Assembly (NCBI GenBank): GCA_029213265.1
Contig: JARGNG010000004.1
Span: forward strand, 62,001-126,000
Direction of reading: 5' to 3'
Source: Verrucomicrobiales bacterium
GTDB taxonomy: Bacteria > Verrucomicrobiota > Verrucomicrobiia > Verrucomicrobiales > DEV007
DNA: 64,000 bases
The position numbers were made by a program, and so were the translations under genes. Of this stretch, positions 1 to 8,341 are shown one piece after another. The stretch's first letter is position 1. Every line of letters begins with the position of its first letter. A model generated the notes under the pieces. That model searched no databases, had not been told where the DNA came from, and saw only the letters and a list, made by a program, of their open reading frames with translations.

Positions 1-69
1 AAAGGCGAAGCAGGCCCAGAGCCTAGCCGTTTAGCCATCCGATCCAGAGCCTGAGTCTCGAAAGATTTT

Positions 70-110
70 AGATGTTAACTAAAAGTTTTAAAAACTTTTA
101 GTTAACATCT
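70..110. repeat. 41-nt perfect AT-rich palindrome upstream of the NlpC/P60 gene
   Basis: Two perfectly complementary 20-nt arms (70-89 and 91-110) flank a single base. The centre reads AAAAGTTTTAAAAACTTTT and the flanks carry GTTAAC. It lies 25 nt before the start codon of the next gene. No T-run follows on either strand beyond the arms, so it is not a standard terminator. It could be an operator for a dimeric regulator or a leader hairpin. The remaining bases 1-69 show no feature I can name. Confidence 0.6.
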
Positions 111-135
111 CTTAAATATGAATTAAAGTTATGGA

Positions 136-978
136 ATGGACTTCCATTCCGTATCGCCGCGTCTCTTCATCGCACTCACGATTGTTACGCTTCCCGCCCT
201 TTCCACCATGGCCGGGCCCAAAGCGCGTTCTTTCCGTCCGATCATCCCGATCAAGCAGAACGTAAAGAGTGGTTCCGACAATACCGTGAGCCAGACCGTG
301 AAGCTCACGATTCCTTCCCCTCCCATCCCTGAACCGGCTGTTTCCCTCTTCCCCGACGATACCGTTCCGGAAATCAATCTCCCTCCTGAATCGGAGAAGC
401 CGCTCCACAACGAGGAGGGTGAATTTTCGGAGATGCAGGAAACCGATCTTGACTCAGACACATCGATCGCAAAAGACACGGAGACGTCGCGAAAGAACGG
501 ACCGACACTTCAAAGACTCCGTGAAGAGGCACATATACTTGCCGACATGGGCTTGAAATACAAATTCGGAGCAGACGATCCCGATTCGGGCGGACTCGAT
601 TGCTCGGGAGCGATGCAATATCTTCTCAACAAAATTGGAATCGACGATGTGCCGAGGACTTCCTACGACCAGTACTACTGGCTCAAGAAAAAGAAGAAAC
701 TCGATGATGTCTATGGCAAAGGAGCTGCCCAGAAGATGTTCAAGAAGCTCTCTCCGGGTGATCTCATCTTTTGGGGAGGCACCTGGAAGTCAGGGCATCG
801 CGTATCCCACGTCATGCTCTACATGGGATACAACCCGGCCGAGGAGAAGCATTATGTCTTCGGCGCGCGCAGCAAGAGCTCGGAAGGACTACTCGGACAC
901 GGGGTTGACATTTTTGAACTGGACCCGAGCCGTGGACGTCTTATTGCTCATGGCAAGATTCCCGGACTGATCTATTGA
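136..978 (+). CDS. Secreted NlpC/P60 family peptidoglycan hydrolase
   Basis: This is a probable cell-wall peptidase that cleaves peptide stems of peptidoglycan outside the cytoplasm. The 280-residue protein begins with a short basic segment and a hydrophobic stretch (about residues 9-26), which looks like a signal peptide. A low-complexity Pro/Ser-rich linker to about residue 125 follows. The C-terminal half is an NlpC/P60 domain: the catalytic cysteine is in LDCSG, and the histidine is in SHVMLYMG after the typical GDLIFW strand. An in-frame stop at 124 makes ATG 136 the first start. No Shine-Dalgarno motif is visible. It converges on the SNF2 gene with a 24-nt gap. Family assignment is firm; the exact substrate is unknown. 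Confidence 0.85.
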   Translation: MDFHSVSPRLFIALTIVTLPALSTMAGPKARSFRPIIPIKQNVKSGSDNTVSQTVKLTIPSPPIPEPAVSLFPDDTVPEINLPPESEKPLHNEEGEFSEMQETDLDSDTSIAKDTETSRKNGPTLQRLREEAHILADMGLKYKFGADDPDSGGLDCSGAMQYLLNKIGIDDVPRTSYDQYYWLKKKKKLDDVYGKGAAQKMFKKLSPGDLIFWGGTWKSGHRVSHVMLYMGYNPAEEKHYVFGARSKSSEGLLGHGVDIFELDPSRGRLIAHGKIPGLIY

Positions 979-1002
979 GACAAGAAGGGCACCCTCCCCC
1001 TC

Positions 1003-3639
1003 CTATTTCATCGGAGCGAGAAGATCATCCAGTTCGCTTTCGGAAAAAGCGAGTTTCTGGGGAGTCCCTTCGAGAATGCCTTCGAAGAGCGCTCTCTTCT
1101 TTTGTTGGAGCAATAGGATTTTCTCCTCAATGGTCCCGGCGGTAATCAACTTGTAGACAAAGACAGGATTCTTCTGACCAATGCGGTAGGCCCGATCCGT
1201 CGCCTGCGCCTCAAGAGCGGGATTCCACCACGGATCAAAGTGAATCACGGTGTCAGCTGCGGTGAGATTCAGACCCGTTCCTCCGGCACGAAGACTGATC
1301 AAAAACACCGGAGCTTTTCCGGCCTGGAAATCGTCACACAGCTGTCCCCGGTCTTTGGATTGTCCGGTCAGAATCAAATACCGGATTCCCTCCTTCTGAA
1401 GTGCTTCTTCAATAATCGCCAGCATCCCCGTGAACTGGGAAAAGATCAGGATCCTGCGGCCCGCCTGTACCATAGATGGCACCATGTCCATCAACAGATC
1501 CATCTTCGCAGATCCCTTTACTTTCTGAGCAGACGGAAGCTTCAGAAGCCGGGGGTGGTTGCAAACCTGCCGCAGCTTCATGAGAGCCTCCAGAACGAGG
1601 AGTCGCGAGCGTTCCGAGCCCAAACGCTCAATTTCGTCGTGAACCTCGCGGCTCACGGCGGCTCGAACCGCCTCGTAGAGCTCCACTTGCTTTGGCAATA
1701 GTTCGAGAGTGCGGACGATCTCGTTCTTGGGGGGAAGGTCTTTGGCGACGAGAAGCTTCGTTCGGCGGAGCATCAGGGGCGCGACGCGCTCCGAAAGCCG
1801 TTTGCGAAGCCCTTCATCCCTGTCTTTCTCAATCGGGGCCCGGAAGCAGCGGTTGAAGCTGTCCTCGCTCCCCAGATATCCGGGCATGAGAAAGTGAAAG
1901 AGCGACCAGAGTTCTCCGAGATTGTTTTCAATCGGAGTCCCGGATAGACAGAGCCGGTGCCGGGCATCGATTCGATAGGCAACCTTGGTGACCTGGGAAG
2001 TCGTATTCTTAATCGTGTGTGCCTCATCGAGGACAACGTAGTGAAAAGGCTGGTTCAAGAGTTCCTCCGCATCGCGCAAAAGGACGGGATACGAGGTCAC
2101 GACAAGATCCGTGTATTGCAGAACCTGATAGTATTTTTTCCGGTTCGCCCCTTGCAACGCGAGCACCTTGAGGGACGGAGCAAACTTCTTCGCTTCCTTT
2201 TCCCAGTTGGGGACAACACTCTTGGGTGCCAGAATCAAACTGGGAAGATTGGCCCGACCTTGCGCCTTTTCATAATGAAGATGGCAGAGGGTCTGAATCG
2301 TTTTCCCCAGGCCCATGTCGTCTGCAAGAATGCCCCCGAGCCCCTGCTCGCGTAAAAATTGGAGCCATTCAAACCCATCCTGTTGGTACGGTCGCAAGGT
2401 CGCCAGAAATCCCTCCGGAGCTTCCGGGTCGGACCTGGGTTTCAGCTGTTCCAACTCCGCTGCCGTTGCTTCGAGTGACGCCGGGGCAGTCTGAATCAAT
2501 GAGTCCTCGCCCTGATATCGAATCAACTGCGAAGCGCGGACTTTGTGCAGTTTCAAGGTCCCGTCCTCACTCACCGCATCCCGGTCGAACAGCTCTGTGA
2601 GAATGCTGAGGATCGAATGAAGCTTTCCTGCCGGAATCGCGATGTACTTTCCCGACTCACCCGTTCCAATGGGTATCTTTTTCTGCGCCGGCCAATTCCC
2701 GATCGCACCGAGGCTTGAATTGGAAGGACGACTCTCGAGATATCGTATCAAATGGGGAAGTAGGTTGATCTTGTCGCCATCAAGATTGACCCCGTATTCG
2801 AATCCGAACCAGTCCGTTTCCTGAGCTTCCTCTTTGATATCTCCGTAGTAATCAATCGGCTCAATGACCTGCAGCCCGAACTCTTTGCCGACCGTCACCT
2901 TGCATCCCATCGACTCCAACTCGCTACGCTGGTTGGTAAGGAAATCAGCCCAGAAAACCTCCTGCATGCCGCGGCGCACGGCCGAATAGGCATAGCATTG
3001 ACGGCATTCCGCATCGATTTCGTCCCAGGGATACAATTCGACCAGACGCTTCAGCCCCATTTCCCGAAGGCGAGTCTCGACCCTGGGATCCTCGCCGGTC
3101 ACTCGCGCCAGAGGCATGTTTTCCAGAACCGCCCGGGCATCCGAATCATCCCAATGCAAAATCCCAGCCCTGACATCGCAGGAAAACAGATGGATGTGAT
3201 TAGTTAATGGACTTTCGCCAAATGATTGTCCGTCGAGAACGCCCTTGTCCTTCATCGCCGCGATGAGAAGACCTACGACCCGCTCATCATTCCCACCACC
3301 TTGCCTGCCGGCCCGACCGTCGACTTTCCAGCTTCCGTCAGTTCCGCGGTGAACGACCATACTGATCTCCTCGGCAGCTTCCCCCCTCGTGCCCAGGATC
3401 TGACCGAAGATCCCGGCAAAGGAGCCCTGCACGTTAGCTGTGACCAGCTTTACCTGACCGCTCTCAACCAGCCATCGTCCCTTCTCAATGGCTTCCGCTG
3501 CAAAAATATCTCCGCAAAACGGCTCTCGAAATAAGTCGATCTGCCCCAGAACTCCCGCATCAGAACGAGAGTCCTGACGAGAGCGGGCATCGCTTTCGGG
3601 AAGTGAGGGATTCAAAATGTGGAACGGGTGTCGGGGCAT
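1003..3639 (-). CDS. SNF2/HepA-type DEAD-like helicase
   Basis: This is an 878-residue superfamily 2 ATPase expected to translocate on double-stranded DNA and remodel protein-DNA complexes. Seen motifs are Walker A (ADDMGLGKT), Walker B (LDEAH), the SGTPIEN motif, LRRTK at the lobe junction, and helicase motif VI in ATDRAYRIGQ. Residues before about 390 are the variable N-terminal region of bacterial SNF2 proteins. The part around residues 50-80 resembles the start of a SWIM domain, but the zinc-binding cysteines are absent. A TTG at 3648 is an alternative start; ATG 3639 is preferred. The gene stands alone, between a terminator upstream and a convergent gene downstream. Confidence 0.88.
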   Translation of the reverse strand: MPRHPFHILNPSLPESDARSRQDSRSDAGVLGQIDLFREPFCGDIFAAEAIEKGRWLVESGQVKLVTANVQGSFAGIFGQILGTRGEAAEEISMVVHRGTDGSWKVDGRAGRQGGGNDERVVGLLIAAMKDKGVLDGQSFGESPLTNHIHLFSCDVRAGILHWDDSDARAVLENMPLARVTGEDPRVETRLREMGLKRLVELYPWDEIDAECRQCYAYSAVRRGMQEVFWADFLTNQRSELESMGCKVTVGKEFGLQVIEPIDYYGDIKEEAQETDWFGFEYGVNLDGDKINLLPHLIRYLESRPSNSSLGAIGNWPAQKKIPIGTGESGKYIAIPAGKLHSILSILTELFDRDAVSEDGTLKLHKVRASQLIRYQGEDSLIQTAPASLEATAAELEQLKPRSDPEAPEGFLATLRPYQQDGFEWLQFLREQGLGGILADDMGLGKTIQTLCHLHYEKAQGRANLPSLILAPKSVVPNWEKEAKKFAPSLKVLALQGANRKKYYQVLQYTDLVVTSYPVLLRDAEELLNQPFHYVVLDEAHTIKNTTSQVTKVAYRIDARHRLCLSGTPIENNLGELWSLFHFLMPGYLGSEDSFNRCFRAPIEKDRDEGLRKRLSERVAPLMLRRTKLLVAKDLPPKNEIVRTLELLPKQVELYEAVRAAVSREVHDEIERLGSERSRLLVLEALMKLRQVCNHPRLLKLPSAQKVKGSAKMDLLMDMVPSMVQAGRRILIFSQFTGMLAIIEEALQKEGIRYLILTGQSKDRGQLCDDFQAGKAPVFLISLRAGGTGLNLTAADTVIHFDPWWNPALEAQATDRAYRIGQKNPVFVYKLITAGTIEEKILLLQQKKRALFEGILEGTPQKLAFSESELDDLLAPMK

Positions 3640-3697
3640 CTTCAGCAATGGCGCCGAATTTTCAACCCTTTCGAACTACTTTTTCTTCCGGAGGCCC

Positions 3698-3733
3698 AAA
3701 AAAATGAGCCGGGTGGATTGCTCCACCCGGCTC
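3698..3733 (-). terminator. Intrinsic terminator of the sigma/anti-sigma operon
   Basis: An 11-bp GC-rich stem (GAGCCGGGTGG paired with CCACCCGGCTC) with a 6-nt loop is followed on the minus strand by seven consecutive T residues (3704-3698). It begins about 45 nt after the anti-sigma stop codon. Confidence 0.9.
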
Positions 3734-3777
3734 AACAGGATTACGTCCACGTCCCGGAAAAACCGGGCCGTAAATTC

Positions 3778-4827
3778 TTAGTCCGAGAACTCACGTTTCA
3801 GCTCGTTCACAGCACGGCGACTTCGATCAAGAAGATTGTTCAACTCATTTCTCGAGTCCGAACCTTCGGGCATCGTCTTCACCAACTTCGCCAAATCTCT
3901 TTGGATCGCTTGAAAATCTGAAATCAATCGCAGGTCGACTTCCATTTGTTCGACAGGATTACCAATCATCGAAACGGGGCGGAAACCTGCCAAAACCACT
4001 CCTCCGCTGGAGGGTTGCTCGGCGGATGACAATCCACCATCCATCGCAACGTAGCCGCGCACAAACACGCGGGATCCGTCCTCAGAGGAGGAATCTGCAA
4101 TCGCCTTCAATGTTCTGCGCTGCTCAATCAAACCACTTGGCTTTACAAAACTCGCAGCACTTTCCCCCGGAAGATACGAATCCACCCGGCTGCCAAGATA
4201 CTCATTCATCGAGGCGGCGACGATCGAACCGGATGAAGTGGCCGTTGCCTCCTTTGATTCCAAATAACTGGCATCAACAGGACCTCCCAGATCGTCCAGG
4301 TTAGCGAGAGCTTCCGCCAGTTCCAGATTTCCGGGGTTCTGGACTTCCTCGGTTAAGTAAAGATGAGGAACCGATATACCGGAACCGATTCCGGGAAGAT
4401 TGATCGAATGGCTCACCGAGGCGACCATGGAACCAGAGTAGGGGCTCTCATCGCTCGCGAGACTGCCGGGAGTCTCGACCGATGCGGTCGGCAGAATGGC
4501 TGCTCCAGCAACGAAGAGAACCGCAATGGCTGCTGCGATCGCAGCGTAGGCACGCTTCGACTTACGAAAATCAAATTTCACGATTCGATCGCTTTCCGCG
4601 ACGGATGGGAGGATTTCCAGAGACGGCTCTTTCATCTCCATGCACCACTCATCTTTGAGCGCGCCTGAGAGCAGAGACATCATTTCATCCATGGACTCCA
4701 GCTCCTCCTTCGCATCAGTAGAGGATTCGAGTCGCATTTCGAATTCGGATTTCTCTGAAGTCGATAGTTCACCCAGGGCATAGGCCGTGAGTTGGAGATC
4801 ATCCGGGTTGACAGGTTGACGATTCAT
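3778..4827 (-). CDS. Putative membrane-bound anti-sigma factor
   Basis: This 349-residue protein lies 25 nt downstream of an ECF sigma gene, so it is probably the cognate anti-sigma factor. The N-terminus (LTAYALGELS, residues about 13-22) matches the opening of the cytoplasmic domain found in many anti-sigma and YfbK-type proteins of Planctomycetota and Verrucomicrobiota. There is no HxxxCxxC zinc motif. One membrane segment lies at about residues 90-115. The outer part is Ser/Gly-rich, and its last 110 residues are better structured (FVRGYVAMDG followed by a helical tail). The signal it senses is unknown. The role rests mainly on position and topology. Confidence 0.65.
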   Translation of the reverse strand: MNRQPVNPDDLQLTAYALGELSTSEKSEFEMRLESSTDAKEELESMDEMMSLLSGALKDEWCMEMKEPSLEILPSVAESDRIVKFDFRKSKRAYAAIAAAIAVLFVAGAAILPTASVETPGSLASDESPYSGSMVASVSHSINLPGIGSGISVPHLYLTEEVQNPGNLELAEALANLDDLGGPVDASYLESKEATATSSGSIVAASMNEYLGSRVDSYLPGESAASFVKPSGLIEQRRTLKAIADSSSEDGSRVFVRGYVAMDGGLSSAEQPSSGGVVLAGFRPVSMIGNPVEQMEVDLRLISDFQAIQRDLAKLVKTMPEGSDSRNELNNLLDRSRRAVNELKREFSD

Positions 4828-4852
4828 TCGGTTGGCAGGTGTTGAGAAAATA

Positions 4853-5389
4853 CTAGGAGACGTCGACGCCCATCATGGAACGAAGGCGCTTGATTCCGGT
4901 GTGAATTAGAAAACCGACATTGCTTACGCTGAGGCCGGTTACTTCTGAAATTTCTTTGTAGCTGAGATCCCCCTGAAACTTGAGGCGGATTACTTCCCGC
5001 TGATTTTCAGGTAAGCGATCAAGAAAGCGGAGGACTTCCTCGAACTTCTCTTTCCGCTCCATGGCACGCGATGGATCTGGAGCACCATCGTTGAGGTTTT
5101 CAAATGCCTCACCCCCGGATGTCATCATCGGATTCTCTTTTCGAAGAACATCGATGGATCGATTGCGACAAACGGTGTAGAGCCAACTCTTCAACTTCCC
5201 CCGAATCATCTCAGGGTCCTGACGGTGCAGTTTAATAAAGGTATCCTGCACGACGTCGCGAGCGCGATCCCAGTCTCCTCCAAGAAGCCCGGCGGCATAT
5301 CCCGTCAACGGGCCTTCGAAATTCGCCTGAGCGGATTCGACTAATTCACGGGGAGAAACCTCCATATTGTGGACAACAAGAGCGGACAT
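4853..5389 (-). CDS. ECF-type RNA polymerase sigma factor
   Basis: This 178-residue protein is an extracytoplasmic-function sigma factor directing RNA polymerase to alternative promoters. Region 2 is visible as DTFIKLHRQDP followed by KSWLYTVCRN and RSIDVLRKE. Region 4 is visible as LPENQREVIRLKF with a helix-turn-helix in SYKEISEVTGLSVSNVG. It is the first gene of a two-gene operon with the anti-sigma gene. It is divergent from the NtrC-like regulator across a 288-bp AT-rich gap. Alternative start M9 is possible. The regulon is not deducible here. Confidence 0.88.
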   Translation of the reverse strand: MSALVVHNMEVSPRELVESAQANFEGPLTGYAAGLLGGDWDRARDVVQDTFIKLHRQDPEMIRGKLKSWLYTVCRNRSIDVLRKENPMMTSGGEAFENLNDGAPDPSRAMERKEKFEEVLRFLDRLPENQREVIRLKFQGDLSYKEISEVTGLSVSNVGFLIHTGIKRLRSMMGVDVS

Positions 5390-5677
5390 AGACGTAGGGC
5401 TACAGGAGCTAATACGGTCCGCGAAAAATCTTATTAGAAAAAATTCTTCAGTAATCTAATCCATTTCCGGCAAGACGCCAACAGAGGGATTCTTTCCCCG
5501 CAGTTCAAACTCCTGGAATCCCCGATTCACTTACTCTTTCGACTTTGCTCTTAAATATGAAAATCTCAAATTTGCGATTTTTTTTGTTGCATAAGTATTT
5601 AAGATGTCCGTAGTATCTCGAAGACTGAAACATTTTTCACTCTCCACCAGCTACTCAACGAACCGCACCCCCCTCTC
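5390..5677. promoter_or_regulatory. Divergent promoter region between sigma gene and NtrC-like regulator
   Basis: This 288-bp gap is AT-rich in its right half. CTTAAATA (5550-5557) and TATTTAAG (5596-5603) form an 8-bp inverted repeat around a smaller AAAATC/GATTTT hairpin. A possible plus-strand promoter is TTGCAT (5587-5592), 18 nt, TAGTAT (5611-5616). No ribosome binding site precedes ATG 5678; the leader is C/T-rich. The promoter call is a by-eye match only. Confidence 0.3.
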
Positions 5678-7048
5678 ATGGCAAAAATTCTCATTATCGA
5701 CGACGAAGCCGCAATTCTGAACTTGATGGCGAAATCCTGCCGACAACAGGGTCACGAAGTCACCGCTGTCCAAACCGGCAAGGATGGCATTCAGGCCCTC
5801 GACACGATCCAACCCGACATGATGATCGTCGACCTCCTGATCGGAGACATGAACGGCCTCGACATCATACGCTACAGCGAGGAAAACTATCCCAAAACTC
5901 AAGTCATCATGGTGACCGGGAATGGTTCCATTGAAACCGCAGTGGAAGCGATGCGACTGGGTGCCTTCGACTACCTCACCAAACCGTTTGAACTTGCTGA
6001 CCTTCAGCGAACTGTTTCACTTGGCCTGCAGAATCCGGAAGTCCCGACACGGAAAGAGGCCGAGGATTTCCAATCCTCTGCGATCACGAGCTCCTCCGGT
6101 GGGCTCATTGGTGAAAGTCCCAAAGTGAAGGAAATCCTTCAGGTGATCGGAAAGATCGCGAACAACGACTCCCCCGTTCTTCTGGAAGGTGAATTTGGTT
6201 CCGGTAAACAAATGGTGGCTCGAAACATTCACAACGAAAGTGATCGCAAAGACGCCCCCTTCAAAGTTCTCCAGTGCTCTGCTCTGCCTGAAGAACTCCT
6301 GGAAGCTGAGCTTTTCGGATCCCCCACCAGCCGGGGAGAAACGATCTTCTCGCGGGCTGCGGGTGGGACAATTCTTTTGGAAGAGATTCATGTCCTTCCC
6401 CTTCGACTTCAGTCAAAACTCGACAGCTACCTTGACGAAATCAACACGCGTCGCATGATGAACGATCTGCCTCGCCACATGGACACCCGATTCATCGCAT
6501 CCTCCGCGAAGCCTCTTCAGGAAAGCGTCGAAGCGGGAACGTTTCGTGAAGATCTCTACTACAAGATTTCCGTGATCCCGATTGCAGTACCTCCTCTTCG
6601 GAGCCGCATCGAGGATATTGAGCCGCTTGCAGAGCACTTTCTCTCCCGCCATGCGGAAAGAACAAGCGCATCGATTCCTGAAATCGACAAGTACGCGAAA
6701 CGGCTTCTGGAGGGATACAGCTGGCCCGGTAATGTTGGTGAGCTTCAAAACGCGATCGAACGCGCTTGTGCATTCGCAGAGGACAATCGCATTCGTCCCG
6801 TTGACCTCCCGCCCAAGGTTACCCAGAAAGTGGAAATCACGGATGATGATGAGAAGACCACGCACCACCTTCCGATCGGATCGGCGCTTTCCGAATACAT
6901 CCGGAAGCAGGAAAAACTCTTCATCCGCGAAACCCTTAAGTACAACGGAGGATCGAGAGAGAAAACAGCCAGCATGCTGGGCGTAAGTATCGCGACCCTC
7001 TATCGGAAAATGGGCCTGAAGCTGGAAAAGAATAAGATGACTTCGTAA
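5678..7048 (+). CDS. NtrC-family response regulator with degenerate sigma54-interaction domain
   Basis: This 456-residue regulator has three domains: a receiver (phosphoacceptor Asp52, Lys102 in TKPF), an AAA+ domain (about 142-380) and a Fis-type helix-turn-helix (about 415-446, ending TLYRKMG). Walker A is GEFGSGKQ (171-178), and an arginine-finger-like FREDLYY is present. Two hallmark elements are missing. After ELFG (211-214) there is no GAFTGA loop, and the sensor II arginine of GNVREL is glycine (GNVGEL, Gly354). Walker B reads LLEEI. By family knowledge, loss of GAFTGA prevents sigma54 activation, so I infer a sigma70-dependent or repressor role, perhaps like HupR or TyrR. No partner kinase is adjacent. 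Confidence 0.85.
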   Translation: MAKILIIDDEAAILNLMAKSCRQQGHEVTAVQTGKDGIQALDTIQPDMMIVDLLIGDMNGLDIIRYSEENYPKTQVIMVTGNGSIETAVEAMRLGAFDYLTKPFELADLQRTVSLGLQNPEVPTRKEAEDFQSSAITSSSGGLIGESPKVKEILQVIGKIANNDSPVLLEGEFGSGKQMVARNIHNESDRKDAPFKVLQCSALPEELLEAELFGSPTSRGETIFSRAAGGTILLEEIHVLPLRLQSKLDSYLDEINTRRMMNDLPRHMDTRFIASSAKPLQESVEAGTFREDLYYKISVIPIAVPPLRSRIEDIEPLAEHFLSRHAERTSASIPEIDKYAKRLLEGYSWPGNVGELQNAIERACAFAEDNRIRPVDLPPKVTQKVEITDDDEKTTHHLPIGSALSEYIRKQEKLFIRETLKYNGGSREKTASMLGVSIATLYRKMGLKLEKNKMTS

Positions 7049-7099
7049 GGAATCCCATCAAAACGAGCTCGTTCTGATTCTCCATCGAATGAGTTCCCG

Positions 7100-7136
7100 A
7101 CTCCGACTTGCGATGCCTCGCCAGTCGGAGTTTTTT
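7100..7136 (+). terminator. Intrinsic terminator after the NtrC-like gene
   Basis: A 9-bp stem (ACTCCGACT with AGTCGGAGT) with a 14-nt loop is followed by T6 on the plus strand, about 52 nt after the stop codon. Confidence 0.85.
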
Positions 7137-7192
7137 GGGGCCCGGGACGTAGCTAGCGTGTCACCGGGCGCCCGCCGAAATCTTTTAAAATC

Positions 7193-8329
7193 CTAGTCCG
7201 AGCAAACCGGCTCAAGGACTTCCCGCTGCCAGTTCATGACCCCTTCAAAGCGTTCCTCTTCGGAAAGGTTGGTTGAGGCCATTCGCTCCATGCTGCCACG
7301 AGTGGCGATCATTGTTCCTTCAATGCCCAATGACTCCGCTTGTTTGTTGCGATAAGCCTGGATACGATCGTAGGCGGCTTCGTTGATATCCAGTCGGGAG
7401 CCATTTCCTCTGACTTTCTTGCTCGGATACTCACTCGAATCCACGAGTTGTGCCTTTTGAATCGCCTGTTGCATCCTCCGCACATACTGAGGCTTCAAAA
7501 AACGGGGTGGATCTGGATGCACTCCCTGCTCCAAATTCATCGACATGCGAAAAAGATCCTTGTTCCCGAGGAACTTAAAAGCAGGGCGGTCAAGTTTCCG
7601 ACACTCATCATCCCGCCATTTCCACAGGTGTTGCAGGTAATTCAATCCTTTGGGAGATAGTTTTCCCCAGCCCGCAATTCTCCAGGCTTCATTTTCCGGT
7701 CGGCTGTCTCTATCAAAAACACTGTTTCGTGCCGTATCACAGCTTTCGTAAAACCAGTCCTTCCGCTCCGCTTCTTCGAGCCGCGATTCGAACTTGGCCC
7801 CCAGATTCAGAAGATAGCGGACGTCATTGTAGGCGTAGTCCAGCATTTTCTCACTGAGCGGTCGCCGACTCCAGTCGGCTTTCTGCGATTGCTTCGAAAG
7901 CTTCACACCGTACTCACTCTCAAGAAGGCTGGCGAGACCGAACTTCGTCTCCCCCAACAGGCGGGCTGCGATCTGAGTATCCAGAATCGTGGAGGGAGCC
8001 CAATCAAAAGTCATCGAAAACATGGAAATATCGTAGTCCGCCCCGTGCATCCAAACATTCTGAAACCGGTCAATGAAATCAGGAAAGTCACCCAGGTTTT
8101 CCAAACCAATGGAAAGCGGATCGATAATCGCGAGTCGATCAGGAACAGAAAACTGAATCAAACAAAGCTTGGTTTCATACGAGTGCATGCTGTCCGCCTC
8201 CGTATCGATCGAACACGATTCGAGCGAACTGGAAGATAGGATGAAGTCCTTAAATTTCTCCCACTCGGCGGGAGTATCAACAAACCACTCCGGAAAGGAG
8301 TCAAACGCATCCGTAGAAACAGAACTCAT
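7193..8329 (-). CDS. rnd: Ribonuclease D
   Basis: This 378-residue protein is a 3'-5' exoribonuclease of the DEDD superfamily that trims tRNA and other stable RNA 3' ends. Seen: Exo I as SIDTEAD with the first two acidic residues, Exo II in HGADYDISMF, and Exo III in YAYNDVRYLL. An HRDC-type helical region (from about residue 215) follows. Length and layout match bacterial RNase D. It starts 12 nt after the rho stop codon and is the last gene of the coaE-rho-rnd run. Confidence 0.88.
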   Translation of the reverse strand: MSSVSTDAFDSFPEWFVDTPAEWEKFKDFILSSSSLESCSIDTEADSMHSYETKLCLIQFSVPDRLAIIDPLSIGLENLGDFPDFIDRFQNVWMHGADYDISMFSMTFDWAPSTILDTQIAARLLGETKFGLASLLESEYGVKLSKQSQKADWSRRPLSEKMLDYAYNDVRYLLNLGAKFESRLEEAERKDWFYESCDTARNSVFDRDSRPENEAWRIAGWGKLSPKGLNYLQHLWKWRDDECRKLDRPAFKFLGNKDLFRMSMNLEQGVHPDPPRFLKPQYVRRMQQAIQKAQLVDSSEYPSKKVRGNGSRLDINEAAYDRIQAYRNKQAESLGIEGTMIATRGSMERMASTNLSEEERFEGVMNWQREVLEPVCSD

Positions 8330-8341
8330 CGAACTTTGAGC

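Noticed and set aside
7137-7171. GC-rich hairpin after rnd as its terminator
   Set aside because: Only a 6-bp GCCCGG/CCGGGC stem with a long loop, and no T-run on the minus strand.
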